From NCBI GenBank assembly GCA_003996215.1, contig QJPP01001803.1, forward strand, positions 1 to 64,000: a stretch of DNA of 64,000 nt, given 5' to 3'. The notes under the pieces are model-generated. The model was not told where the DNA came from and did no database searches. It saw nothing but the letters and a program-made list of their open reading frames with translations. The translations under genes and the position numbers were made by a program. This DNA is from Jaltomata sinuosa (Eukaryota; Streptophyta; Magnoliopsida; Solanales; Solanaceae). Shown here piece by piece: positions 45,601 to 57,012 of the stretch; positions within the stretch are counted from its first letter, which is position 1; each line of letters starts with the position of its first letter.

Positions 45601-47640
45601 TTATTAGTTTTGGGGAGTTCTGTCACCTTGGGATCTTTCCAATCATCTTGGATCCTTCTCATTGATTTTTGGCCTTCATCTTTGTTGTATTCTTTTAAAT
45701 AAATGAATATACTGAATAATTAGAACCCTTAGTTGATCCTTCGTTGATCTTAGGATAACCTGCATCCACAGAAAAGTTATTAGTTTTTTTGGTGAAACTA
45801 ATTTGTGTTGACCTCATTTGATCGTCGGCTCCTGTCTGGCTATCTCCGGGTGCTTGTCATCTTTAGGCATCTGTATTAACTCCTCGATTCACAGTAGATA
45901 TAAGACAAAATCAATTTACAAAAGAGTAATTTTGGTATAAAGATTTTCCAACTAAGTTTTGAAAAATAATGATTTTGAAGAATGATTTGAAAAAGGTCTC
46001 TGCCAATCTTGTCATGTCATGCACTAGCTCAATGAACGTCCTTAATTTGAGGCCTTGATATGTCTGACAAATAGTTGGCGAGCTCTGGAGATTCTTCAGC
46101 ATCCTAGATGGGGAGTTTGAAAAATAGTCCTTTGAGAAATATGTCGCAGCTCGAGATTAGTTCACTTGGACTTCATTGCAGCTGGAATTTATGAAGTTGA
46201 CTCTGATCTTTTGGTATTGGTGAATTCTCAAAGTTTGTCTCTAAACTCACTGATGAAGCATGCTAGAAATTTTGAGGTGATCCTCAAAATTTCTGCCCAG
46301 TTAGAGGCTTTGTGACGAACCCTGTATCGTTGATAAGAGGTTTGACACTCTGTAGGGATCTTAAGATTCTTTCTTAAAATTCACTTTGGTTACACTCTTT
46401 GACATAATCTGCATTCTGACTTGCTAGGGAATGATCTTTGCCCTTCTAAATTTTTGTGTTTCCTTTCTCAAAAATTCTGCCCCAATTTCCATTTCCTGGG
46501 GTTGTATGACTGAGCCATTGTGGCGCCTACATATCCCGTTGATGCAAGAATCAAGTCAAACATAGTTCCCCCAATCATAGTGGGAGAATGAAAATAATTA
46601 ATGGGGTGCCCAAAGCCGACAAAGGCCGCCTACGTATCTCATTCTTGAGAATTTAGTTCATCACATAGTTCAAGATAGATAGATTTTTCTAAGGGGTTGA
46701 CCGAAGACAACAAAGGCTACCTACGTATCTCATTCTTTGAGAATTCAGGTTAGATGTAGTCCATACACTAGGGTAGGGAATTTTATGCGGTTACAAAGTG
46801 ACGATTACAAATAAAAAGTGTGATTACTTAAAAGGAAAAACCACCTCTGACATGGCATCTCTTGGCAGCTTCTGAGTCGATTAGTTTCACCCACACTTTG
46901 ACTATTCACCTCGAACAAAATCAAAGCACCTCTTTGAATAGTACTTTGTAGATTATATGACGTCTTTGTCAATCAGATTGACTTTTCCTTTGCGCTTAAC
47001 TTGATGGAGGGAAGTATCAATTGTCCACTTCCTAAACTGAATCGGGGATGAATACATCAATATATTATTCGAGCAATTTGATAAGCTACCTCTTTTGTTC
47101 TTTGGACAGGAGGACACTGTACCTGATCTTTTTGACTTAGTTCTCATCTTAAAAATTCACCAATTCGATTTCTCTGAATTTGGCTTTTCTTGATTCTCAA
47201 GTTGTTTCAACTCCTCCATTAAATATTCTGGGACCATAATTTTTTCACCATATTCTTCACGTTCATCACCAATTACCTGAATTTTTCATTCAGCTCATGA
47301 CATGACATTAGCAGGTTTTAAAAATTATTTTTACTGAAATCATATTTAAACACGATTAGATAATAATGTTTAAACATGAAAAAAGTAGTTGATTTTCAAG
47401 ATAAGGGGAGGCTTTCATTGAATATTTAAACACATACGAACTTTAACTGTGACCCACATAAATGTAAGTCTCTTGCCTTTTTGAAAACATCACGAAGTAA
47501 GTAAAGACATAATGAGAAAAATAAGACATAAAAGGTGGAACTAGGCCTCCTCCAGACCATCACCGATTTTAGAAATTAAAGATTTGTCTTTTCTCTACCA
47601 AGACAAATAGGGAATCACGAGTGGAGTAGATGTCCACTTG
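42608..47640 (-). other. E7 internal non-coding region
   Basis: About 5 kb without a long ORF. It contains the 124-bp array (43921-44840) and a motif that reads gagatacgtaggc on the minus strand near 46625 and 46713, with looser forms at 46524, 42941 and 42760. By position it is the place of pol plus the 3' UTR, but no RT or integrase motif can be found in it. Confidence 0.6.
43921..44840. repeat. About seven copies of a 124-bp tandem repeat
   Basis: The word gacttgtagacatcc (with variants) starts at 44030, 44155, 44279, 44402, 44526, 44624 and 44748, i.e. periods 125, 124, 123, 124, 98 and 124. Other words shared by the units are atcctctttcagttttgac and gaatggatatctttgg. One unit has lost 26 bases. 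It lies in the 3' UTR region of a Tat-type element, a known birthplace of plant satellites. Confidence 0.85.
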
Positions 47641-47645
47641 TGCAA

Positions 47646-49215
47646 CTATTCTCCTAGCTTAGTATCCCATATTTCCATCTCCTTGGTGCATTCTTCCCGA
47701 ACCATGTCACCTCCAATCACTTTCAATTGACCGTTGCTTTCATTCCATGCTTGAACGGGAAAAGACCGGTATGTATGAGGTGGATCTTGATCGACCTTCT
47801 TCTTGCCCTTGTCCTTGAATAGACTTTCTTGAATAGGGACATAGCCTAAACCAAACTTGGGGGGTTTCTCCAGAAATGCTTGATGATTTGCAATAGTCAT
47901 TATAAACTTAGGCTTCTTGCTTATGCTCAGAGAGGCCATAATATTTTCTACCGTGTCGAGATTCTCATGGGTTATGGATTTACTCACGAGCCATTCATCA
48001 TTAAACTCAATCATATTTATAGTCACTCTTCCAAAGTTTAGTAGGGGATTGGTGTTAACATTGGACGTAGCCTTCTGGAGATTAATGACCTCCTGATCAA
48101 TTAGGTTATGAATTTAATGCTTCAAATTGAGACAATCTTCAGTGGTATGTCCAACACTTCCTAAATGATATGCACAATGTCAATCAGGTTTGAATAATTT
48201 AGATGCTGGATTAGCCGGCTTTGGCTCGATACGCTGAATTAGTCCAGCTTCTTTTAGTCTCTCAAAAAGTTGAGTTTGGATTTCAGCTAATGGAGTAAAG
48301 ACTCAGGGAGGCTTTTCTCAAGATTTGAACGGGGAAGATTATAATTGTTTTGGAGATTAGAGGATAGTGTTTGGTAATTTGGTTGGACATAAAAAATAGG
48401 ATGAGAATTTTGTGAAGCTGAGGGGCAATTCTTTAATGGTGAGGTTTTTATGGGTCTAAATTTGAAGGATTTCTTTGATTTCATGAAAGGGCTGAAGGAC
48501 GTAGAAGACACATCTTCTCCTTTCTTTCTTAGGAATCCTGGAGACTCTGGCTGTGTAGAGACCCTGCTAATTTTTCCAGTCCTAAAACGTTCTTCGACTA
48601 TCTCACCAATTTTGACTAAATCAGCAAACTTCGCATGGACCGTTGATATTATCTTTTCATAGAATTCAGGTTCTTGAGAATGCATAAATACGACGACAAT
48701 TTCTTCTTCGATCATAGGAGGTTGGACTCTCGCTGCCTCCTTTCTCCACCGGTAGGCATATTCAATAAAATGCTCATCAGATTCTTACTGGATATGATTT
48801 AAAGAATACCTGTCTGGGACAACCTCCACATTGTAGGCAAATCTTCCAGCAAAATCTTTGGCTAGAGTACTCCATCCAGACCATTTTTTAAAACTTGCAA
48901 AGCAAACCATTCTAGCACGTCGCTACTTAGACTCCAACTAAAGAGTCTCATTAGTAGTGCTTCATTTTTACCTGCTCACACCATTTGATCACAATAACTC
49001 CTCAAATGGACTGTGGGATTTCTAACGCCGTTAAACACTTCAAACTTTGGGAGTTTGAATCCTTTTGGCAGACTCAAATCTGGATAAATGTAAAGATTAT
49101 CATAACTGTATTTTTCTTTGTCAGGAGAACTCCATGATTCCTTGATCTTGGAAATCTTTTCTTCATTAGAATCATATCCTTATCGTGTCTATCTTCCATA
49201 GCTCTCAATTCCCTC
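47646..49215 (-). pseudogene. E7 gag pseudogene (Tat/Ogre type)
   Basis: On the minus strand, from right to left: DLSLPKGFKLPKFEVFNGV near 49085, HLRSYCDQMV and KNEALLMRLFSWSL near 48980, EEEIVVVFMHSQEPEFYEKI near 48700, FADLVKIGEIVEERFRTGKI near 48620, and NPLPNFGRVTINMIEF near 48020. These are hallmark pieces of Tat-lineage gag. A degenerate Cys/His motif (CAYHLGSVGHTTEDC) lies near 48170. Broken by stops near 48967 and 48870 and by at least one frameshift between 48287 and 48026. The final 126-codon stretch ending at 47646 may reach into the gag-protease linker. Confidence 0.78.
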
Positions 49216-51703
49216 TCCTTTCCCTCGTAATGGTTAGGTTGGATTTATCTGGGAAGGAAGGATAGGTTTCGAGTGTAGTGGCATAAAAAGTAGTGGTTGG
49301 CTGAAATTGAAATTGTGTCAAACCATAAAAAGAGTAGCAATTCTTTTAGGGGATTCAACTAAGTTAATTTAAAATGGAGTGTTAGAATTCAAACAAATAT
49401 ATACATTCAAAATAAAGGAAGAGTAAAATTGATCAAGCTTTGGACTCAATCACTAATTTTTTAGGCCTTTAGGCCCGAAAACTTGTCCTAAACTACTAAA
49501 TTTGTTGCTGCTTGTTTGGTCCTTCTCTGTTGGCTGCTACTGTTGGACCCTTTGGGATTAATATTAGCTTCCTTTCCAGATGAAATGAGATTGACTCGAT
49601 GAGAAATGTTATGGAGTTTCAACTCAACTGAAGAGATGCAAAGGGAAATAGTCCATATGGACTCATAGGAGATTGTAAATACAAAAAGAACAGAGAAAAA
49701 GAATCAGAAAATAATCAAGACAAAAAAGAAGAATCAATTTGTCATTAAGCTAGTTCAATACATCACATGCTCGCAATTTGAATTAATTGAAACTAGTATT
49801 CATTATGCACAACCAGTAACTTCTTCCGCCAACCTTAGCTTATAGGGGATGCTTGAATGATTAAGAAATGAATTAGAACTGAAGCCAAAGAGAAATCCAC
49901 GCCATTATTTTAAATATAACATCAAATATCCAGAGTGTTAAGTGGGTGCACAGAAAGAATAATAGTTAGGATCACCTTCATAAACTATTGTGAAGACCAC
50001 ATTTAAACATATGTTGAGAGTTATTTAGCACCAACTGAATCAATGATTCCACAAATACAATCCAGAGAAGAATTAGAGAAGTAGAGAGGAAAATAACAGG
50101 TATCCAACAGATGGAAATTTATCACCTGAAAACATCCTAATTCAATAGCTTACATTTTAACAGTAGATTACAAACATCTCTAAAGAGACACAAACGATAA
50201 TCAGAACCATATAGTTAAGCAGGGGAAAGCGTTTGTTCTCTGCGTACCAATATCATACTAATCCGACAGAAAACATAGGAGAAAATCACTATAGTCGACA
50301 ACTTAGGATCATTTTGTGCTACTATTTATAATGAAATAGAGGAACCTACTAACTTAATACTCAATTCGAAAGAGTTTAGGAGATTACACCAAAGGGTGAT
50401 GCTTATACACTACATGGATGGAAGATCGTTAGTAATATTCTATACAAAAAATAGCAAAAGACCATGATTTTGATCATATCTTAAAGCCTTGTTAAGAGTA
50501 ACTAACGAGTTATCTTGAAGACTTTGGTTCATAAGCTTTACATGGTGTGAACCATAGAAATCCCAAAACATGGTTTTAAGAAAAAGTGTCATCCATAATT
50601 TTGGGAGACTGTTTCAGCTGTTAAATTAATACAAGTGTGAAAACATTCTTCGAGCAAACAAGAACACAAACACAAGCCAACATGGGAGCTTCAGGGATTA
50701 TGAGTTTATCATAAAACTAAACCTTAGCTATCAATATAAGGATCGCTCTTAAACAAACATTCAGAGGGAAGAATCAGGGAGTTTCAGGTCTTTGGGAGCT
50801 TTTGACAGAAGCCAAACTTGTGAGTTCAAAGCTTCTCCCAAGAATAAACCCATCCTCCTTTCAATCACACATCCTCAAAACAATATTAAATCGATTACTC
50901 AAGACAAAACTAACACACTCAGAACACCACAGCCAGCCAACTACAACAAAATCAAGAAAAATGAAGCGAAAAAGAAGAAGAATTTTACCTCTTCTCGGGA
51001 AGCAAACTGGGAGAAAAATGAGTTGAGTGGACTTTTGACTTTCCGACAAACGAGTGTTAGATACCTCTTGGTTTTCAATAACACCAAAAGATCAAAAATC
51101 TTCAAGAAAACAGTATAATTTTCTTTCAATTTGATTTTTTTGAATTTCCCCAAAAGCCAGAGAAAGACACTCCAAGGCCTTGTTATCCCAAAAAAAAATA
51201 CTCTCTTCACAGTGAAGATAGGGGGGTTTATATAGGAGAGCTGGGCTTGAATTTAGGGGGGGGGGGCATTGGGAATTTCAGATAGGATTTGGAGAATTTT
51301 TGATATTCGAATCAAAATTCTCTTGATGAGGGCACGTATGTTCCTGGTGGGTATGAATTCAATCATATACCAATGATTTGGAGGGTTTTCCGCTGGATTT
51401 TAAGGTTATAGACGTTGGATACAATGAGCTGGAAGTTCAAGAATCTTCTAGAACCTTGATAACTTATCGATTTGTACGATGGATGAAGATGAGGTGAGCA
51501 TTAACGCAGGGTAATGATTTTTAGTGACTTGAGGGAGATTTGGGGCATCGTTTGCTGATGATTTTGTTTGTCGTTTAGGTGAGCTATTGGAGGAGAGTTC
51601 ATCTGGGTTTGTTCATTTGGTTGTCTAGTTGGAAGAGAACAGAAAAGTATAAGGGTGTGAGGGGGGTGGACCGGGTCGGAGGAATGAGGAGTGGGCTGGA
51701 AAT

Positions 51704-52140
51704 CAGGAAATTACATGGAGTGTCCTCAAAAGTGAGTGGTCTTCAATTTATGCCCCTCATAAGAAAAGTCTTTAAAAAATACCCTTCCTTCCTTTTTATG
51801 TATAGAACATATACATTTTTGCCCCTCTACACCATAACTCTCCATGTTCATTTGTCTCTCAACTCTTAATTTTTATTTTTCTTTTTCTTTTATCTTTTTA
51901 ATTTTTTATCTTTTTTCTTTTTTTTTCTTTTCTCAATTTTTTTTTAATTCTCGTTTTCTTTTTTCTCAACCTTTATTTTCTTTTTTTCTCTTAACTTTTT
52001 TTTTGTTCTTTTTTTTCTCAACCTTTATTTTTTTATTCTTTTTTTTCTCAACTTTTTTTTTCTCTTTTTTCTCAACTTTTATTTTTATCTTTATTTTTTC
52101 CTTTTCTCTTTTATTCTTTTTTTTTTCTTAACCTCTATTA
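51704..52140. repeat. E8 left terminal inverted repeat with pyrimidine arm
   Basis: The first roughly 170 bases pair with the complement of 53590-53766; shared words include tttttatgtatagaac/agagc, tttttgcccctctacacc and catttgtctctcaactct. Then 51870-52140 is almost pure T and C. The ORF read through it is a Phe-rich artefact. Confidence 0.82.
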
Positions 52141-52204
52141 TTTTTTGCTAATGAACAAAAAAAGTTGGATAATCCGCAAAGAAGATCTTCTTTCTTTGAA
52201 ATCG

Positions 52205-53190
52205 AAGTAAACTTAAGAGCGTGCTTTGTTGTTTGGAGGTCCTTTGGAACAAGTCTTGCCTCTAAGACAAATGTTATAGAACATCTCATAAATCAAGACA
52301 CAATGAGGTAGTGTCAATCCTTGCTCGTGGGGCATAACTTGTTGTTTGAAAAATTCTTGAGCTAAGTCTTACCTCTAAGGCAAGAGTTATAGAGCATCTC
52401 ATAAATTAAGACACAATGAAGTAGTGTTAACTCTTGCCCACGGGGCATAACTTATATTTTGGGAGGCCCTTGGGCTAAGTCTTGCCTCTAAGGCAAACGT
52501 TATAGAGCATCTCATGATCAAGACATAATGTGCTAGTGTCAACTCTTGCCAATGAGGCGTAACTTGTTGTTTGAAAGTCTTTGAGCTAAGTTTTGCCTCT
52601 AAGGCAAGAGTTATAGAGCATCGCATAAATCAAGACACAATGTGGCAGTGTCAACTCTTGCCCATGGGGCGTAATTTGTTATTTGGAAGTCCTTGGACTA
52701 AGTCTTGCCTCTTAGGCAAGCGTTATAGAGCATCCCATAAATCAAGCACAATATGATAGTGTCAACTCTTGCCCATGGGGCGTAACTTGTTGTTTGAAAG
52801 TCCTTGGGCTAAGTCTTGTCTCTAAGGCAAGAGTTATAGAATGTCTCATAAATCAAGACACAATGAGGTAGTGTCAAGTCTTGCTCGTGGGGCATAACTT
52901 GTTGTTTGAAAATCCTTGAGCTAAGTCTTGCCTCTAAGGCAAGAGTTATAGAGCATCTCATAAATTAAGACACAATGAAGTAGTGTTAACTCTTGCCCAC
53001 GGGGCATAACTTATTTTTTGGGAGGCCTTTGGGCTAAGTCTTGCCTCTAAGGCAAACGTTATAGAGCATCTCATGATTAAGACATAATGTGTTAGTGTCA
53101 ACTCTTGCCAATGAGGCGTAATTTGTTGTTTGAAAGTCTTTGAGCTAAGTTTTGCCTCTAAGGCAAGCGTTATAGAGCATCTCATAAAAA
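52205..53190. repeat. Nine 112-bp tandem repeats inside E8
   Basis: The landmark gt(c/t)ttgcctctaagg starts at 52252, 52366, 52479, 52590, 52702, 52813, 52925, 53039 and 53149, periods 110-114. Each unit carries the hairpin CTTGCCT-CTA-AGGCAAG or a variant. Units 1-4 match units 6-9 better than their neighbours, giving a higher-order period of about 560 bases (five units). Confidence 0.88.
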
Positions 53191-53194
53191 AAAT

Positions 53195-53766
53195 AAAGGT
53201 CAAAAAAATTGATTAAAAAAAAAAGAAAAAAGAAAAATTAAAAACCAAAGAAAAAATAAAAAAATAGAAGTTGAGAGAAAAAAATAAATATTGAGAAAAA
53301 AAGAAAAAAATGAAGAAAAAAAAGACAACAAAAAATAAAGGTTGAGAAAAATAAAAAAAATAAAAAAATAAAAAATAAAAGTGGAAAAAAATAGAATTGA
53401 GAGGAGAAAAGAAAAAAAATAAAGATTGAGAAAAAAGAAAAAACGTAGAAGAAAGAATAAAACAAAAAATAAAAGAAAAATAAAGGTTGAGAAAAAAAAT
53501 AGAAATAAAAAAAAGAAAAAAGAAAAAAGAAAAAATAGAAATAAAAAAAAGAAAAGAAAAAAGAGAAAAAGAGAAAAAGAAATATATATAAAAGTTGAGA
53601 GACAAATGAGCATTGAGAGTTATTTAAAAATATTTGAGGTGTAGAGGGGCAAAAAGGTAGTTGCTCTATACATAAAAAACAAGGAAGACTATTTTTGTAA
53701 GACCATTTTTATGGGGGGCAAAAATACAAAGCCACTCCCTTTATAGGACATTTGTGTAATTGTCCC
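53195..53766. repeat. E8 right terminal inverted repeat with purine arm
   Basis: A/G-rich from 53195 to about 53590 (opposite the pyrimidine arm), then the ordinary inverted repeat to 53766. Phe-rich or Lys-rich ORFs here are composition artefacts. Confidence 0.82.
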
Positions 53767-54325
53767 GCTGGAAATTGATTGTTGGGCCAAATCATTTGGC
53801 TGAAAGTTGATTAAGGTGAAAGGGTTAAAAAAATTTAAGAGCTGGCCACTTTGCCTTGCAAATGTGGCCAGATTTGATTTAAAAGGTAACCGAATTGGAA
53901 TAATTGGTAAAATTCGGCCACAATTAAAATAGAAACATTTATTTAAATTAATATCTGAGATTTTCTAATTAAAAATAAAGTAAAATAATCATTTGTTCAT
54001 AGTAAAATTATCTTGTTTTATAATTAAAAAAGTAATTATTCGATTAATCTCCAATTTTAGAATAAATTCGAGGAAAATAAAATATTCTGAATTTAAACAC
54101 GATTTTTCTTGAAATTTATTTTCAAAATAATTTCTTAAGTAAGAACTATATAATTCCACATAATTAAATACATAATATATATTCTTACTTAAAATAACAA
54201 AATTAGCACCAGAATAATTTTGAAAATATTTTACTTTTACAAGAACAATTATTTCAAAATTGTTTTATAATTGAAAAAGCTCAAAATTAATTCATAATGT
54301 GAAGGGCGAAAAGTGGGTGTCAACA

Positions 54326-55486
54326 ATATATACAAAATTTAGTAACCCTAGCGTGTGTTAATTTCAGTACTCATAATTTATACTTGCTAGTCAGATAATT
54401 CAGTCAGTCATTCTTTATGATTTGAATGCTTTCAGTTTTAAGTATTATTGTGCATTCTTAGTTACATCAGTATTTAAGCTATCTAGTATTTCAGTTTGCA
54501 TTCATTGCCTTACATTCAGTTTGGAGTAGGCTTAGCACTGAGCGGACAAAGGGTAGAAGGCTCAGCTGTCAGGTTAGACTGAGACCTTTAGTAGAAGTCC
54601 CCAAGTCCCAAAACTACGGCGCCACCATAGGTATCAAAGGGATCAGCTGTCATATTAGGTTGGGCACCCTGGTCCCTTGTGGACATCAGTTTAGTGGATC
54701 ATCGACAGATTTATTTGTACCCCTAGCAAGGTATGAACACCCTTCCATCCAGGGTTACAGATTGGCCCACAGTTAGCTCAGCTTGGGGTATGTCGGTTAA
54801 TAGTAGCTCCAATAGTTCAGATTCATTACTTGCATTGACCATGCATTCAGTCTTTCAGTTATTCAGTTCAGCATGTTACAGTACATTATTTAATACTTGG
54901 TAATTGCATCCAGTTTATCTCTCAGTTCATGCTTCAGTATATATTTCCTTGTTCGGTATTCATGCTTTACAGCTTTGCATATATCCCGCATGCTCAATAC
55001 ATTTGAAGTACTGATGCATACTTTTGTGCTACATCTTATCATGAAGTAGGTTCAGGCACCCAGCATCCAAACCGCGTTTAGTGCAACTTCCCAGTCCTTA
55101 CTCAGCAGCTCAGTGGTGAGTCCTCATAGTTCAAGGACAATTGTTATGCTTATTCTTTTCAGTTTTATATTTCAGTTTTTCACACTTTTAGAGTTAGTTG
55201 GGGGCTTGTCAAAGTAACTCGCTTCAGTTAGAGGCTTTCAGACATTGATCTAGAATCAGCTTTTGGGTTGTCAGTTTCACTTTATGCCTTACTACATCCT
55301 TAGATATTTATGTTTTCAGATATACTTGGATTATTTTTCCAATCTATTTATTTAAACTTGTTTAGCTTCCGCATAGATTGTATTTGATTTAAAAATGCCT
55401 AGATATTCAAGACCATGAGTTAGCTTGGGGTCTCTTGTGACATTAGGCACCATATTGCATCTAAGGGGTATCCTTGGGGCGTGACA
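54326..55486 (+). repeat. E9: 5'-truncated Tekay-like LTR
   Basis: Related to the right half of the E5/E6 LTRs: taggcttagcactgagcggac (as tagcaccgagaggacgg in E6), gtactgatgcatacttttgtgctacatc, cagtggtgagtcctcatagttcaagga, gagttagttgggggcttgtc, and the end ggtatccttggggcgtgaca. The left half is missing; it stops where E7 begins. Confidence 0.8.
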
Positions 55487-55520
55487 ATATTAGAGTCTTT
55501 TAGGTTCAGTTCCACATCAC
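55487..55520 (+). other. E9 degenerate PBS and leader
   Basis: Directly after the LTR, atattagagtcttttaggttcag resembles the PBS-leader of E6 (tatcagagcctcaggttca). The first PBS bases are lost. Homology then stops and E10 begins. Confidence 0.5.
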
Positions 55521-56904
55521 CAGATATACCTCCATGAGGCCTCAGATTCTATTCTTCAGCAAGTTGACCAATTTGTCTTTCAAGACTTTGGATTGCTATG
55601 TCGTTATTTTTTAGACTAGCTTTTTGCTTTTGTTGACCTTCTGCTAGTTTCTTTAGCACTTTTTTTATCTTATCAAGTTGTCCTTGCACTGTATTGTTTA
55701 GATTCTGCTCATAGTTTTATTGCTACATTAGTAGCTTGTATTGGTTTTGATTTTGAGTTCAACCCTATGAGAACTTTGGGGGGGTTCTCAAATTCTAGTT
55801 GTAAGTGTTCCCAAAGATTTGATTTATTGTGCATTTACTTTCATAGACCACAACATTTACGGACTCTTGATTAGCTTCATGCATATCAGTTGTATGATCA
55901 CATCAACATACCTCACAAAACAATAATGCTTGTTGAACTTTCTAGACTCTAGCTTGTGATTGCACTTTCCCCAAAAGAAAATTGCTTAACTTATCAAAAT
56001 TGTTGTACATAGTAGTGATTTGGGCTTTCGGAGTATTCATCCCATCAACTTTGAGAATCTTTGAAGTTTTCTTTACATCATATCTATTAGACTAACTGGT
56101 CCACTCTGGATGTTTTGTTGCTAACCTATTCAACAAAAGCACTAATTCATCATATTTTCTCTAGTGATTATCCACTTACAATAGAATCAAGAAACACTAT
56201 TGAATGAATATATTAACTTTCAATAAAGTATGTGCTAAAACTTCCTGGGTCTGACGATGAAGAGGATTACTTAGCAATAACATTTTAAAAAGTTCTCAAG
56301 CTAGGGGTAAGCCTTCTCCTTCTTTTTGCTTAAACCCCAAAATCTCACCACTCCACTTTTGAAAGAACCTTGCGTTGAATTTCTTGGCTAAGTCCGCCCA
56401 TGAAGTAATAGAATTTGTCGGCTCAGCTTTTAGATACCTCTTAGCTTCCCATAGTTATGAGAATAGGAACAATGTGAGCCTCACATAGTCTGATAAGGCT
56501 CCCTCTTGATGTATGTATCAACATTCTCCAAGAAATTTTTGAGATGAACCTGTTGGACCTCCTATGGTAGACTTGTAAATTTCCTGCTTGAGTGCAACAT
56601 TTGCACCACATTTTGTTTCAACTCCCATCTTCTGCTAATTTTTAGTTTTATAATACAAGAGGTTACATTACCAGCGACTGGGATATGCTATTACTACATT
56701 ATGAACTGGTACCAGGGCTGGTGGAAGGTTTACTACCACTACTGGAGGTTCATTATCCATTTCTGCAGGTAGCTGGTTTCTTTGTGCATATAACAAAGCA
56801 TTCTCCCATAATATTTCATGGAATAACCTTTTAGGTTCTGGATGGAATGGAGATAAGTACTCTATGGTATTTGACGAGTCTGCTTCTCTATATGAACTTT
56901 GCAT
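55521..56904 (-). pseudogene. E10: Athila-type gag pseudogene
   Basis: Minus strand, N-terminus on the right. Near 56450-56290 it reads KAEPTNSITSWADLAKKFNARFF and GFKQKEGEGLPLA, the typical Athila gag core (a WEDLA-KFL-FFP type motif). Further left comes a degenerate zinc-knuckle region (CEVC, then HTTDMHEANQESVN), NTYN-LRTPPKFS near 55780, and the coiled-coil end AIQSLERQIGQLAEE with NLRPHGG near 55560-55530. The N-terminal 78 codons (56668-56904, starting MQSSYREADSS) are open. Several stops and frameshifts. It is the only recognisable coding part of an otherwise lost autonomous element. Confidence 0.75.
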
Positions 56905-56983
56905 AAGCCTATAATCTACAATAACATAGCTAAGACCAAGTAGTTAATACATTAGAAAAATGTAAAATCTTAACTTGTACATA

Positions 56984-57012
56984 TTTTAAGTCCCCAACAC
57001 AGTGCTAAAACC
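56984..57012 (-). other. E10 degenerate primer binding site
   Basis: The complement reads ttttagcactgtgttgggg and then acttaaaa, a mutated version of the Athila PBS (gcgccgttgccggggactta). It lies in the correct place upstream of gag. Confidence 0.55.

Larger units (their letters stand above)
51704..53766. mobile_element. E8: non-autonomous Mutator-like element (MULE), 2063 bp
   Basis: Flanked by a perfect 9-bp TSD GCTGGAAAT (51695-51703 and 53767-53775); the E7 3' LTR shows the empty site. The ends are inverted: left caggaaattacatggagtgtcct, right (complement) gggacaattacacaaatgtccta, beginning with the G/A-rich-AATTACA form common in MULEs. Inverted repeats extend inward for some 200 bases of ordinary sequence and then into a T/C-rich left arm and an A/G-rich right arm. 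The centre is a tandem array. No transposase is present, so it must have moved with a helper. Confidence 0.85.
39670..54325 (-). mobile_element. E7: Tat/Ogre-lineage LTR retrotransposon lacking pol
   Basis: Two direct LTR copies (39670-42607 and 49308-54325). Read on the minus strand they start TGTTGACACCC and end CAATTTCA, a start I associate with Tat/Ogre elements. Minus-strand gag lies next to the right-hand LTR, so that one is the 5' LTR. I see no protease, RT, RNase H or integrase between gag and the 3' LTR; the space holds non-coding sequence and a 124-bp tandem array. Flanks CTAAA (39665-39669) and ATATA (54326-54330) do not match, so the TSD is decayed or lost by recombination. Without the E8 insertion the element is about 12.6 kb. 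Confidence 0.8.
49308..54325 (-). repeat. E7 5' LTR, expanded by E8
   Basis: Same LTR as 39670-42607, but 5018 bases long because it contains the MULE E8 at 51704-53766 plus one extra TSD copy. The left-hand copy has the empty site gctggaaat once, near 42076. A run of ten G is at 51257-51266. Confidence 0.88.

Noticed and set aside
46953..47147. Minus-strand ORF of 64 codons left of E7 gag
   Set aside because: No recognisable domain; may be decayed element coding, but I cannot support it as a gene.
51844..52131. Phe-rich ORF of about 95 codons
   Set aside because: Pure T/C tract of the MULE arm; composition artefact.
53200..53644. Phe-rich and Lys-rich ORFs on both strands
   Set aside because: A/G-rich MULE arm; low complexity, no protein-like sequence.
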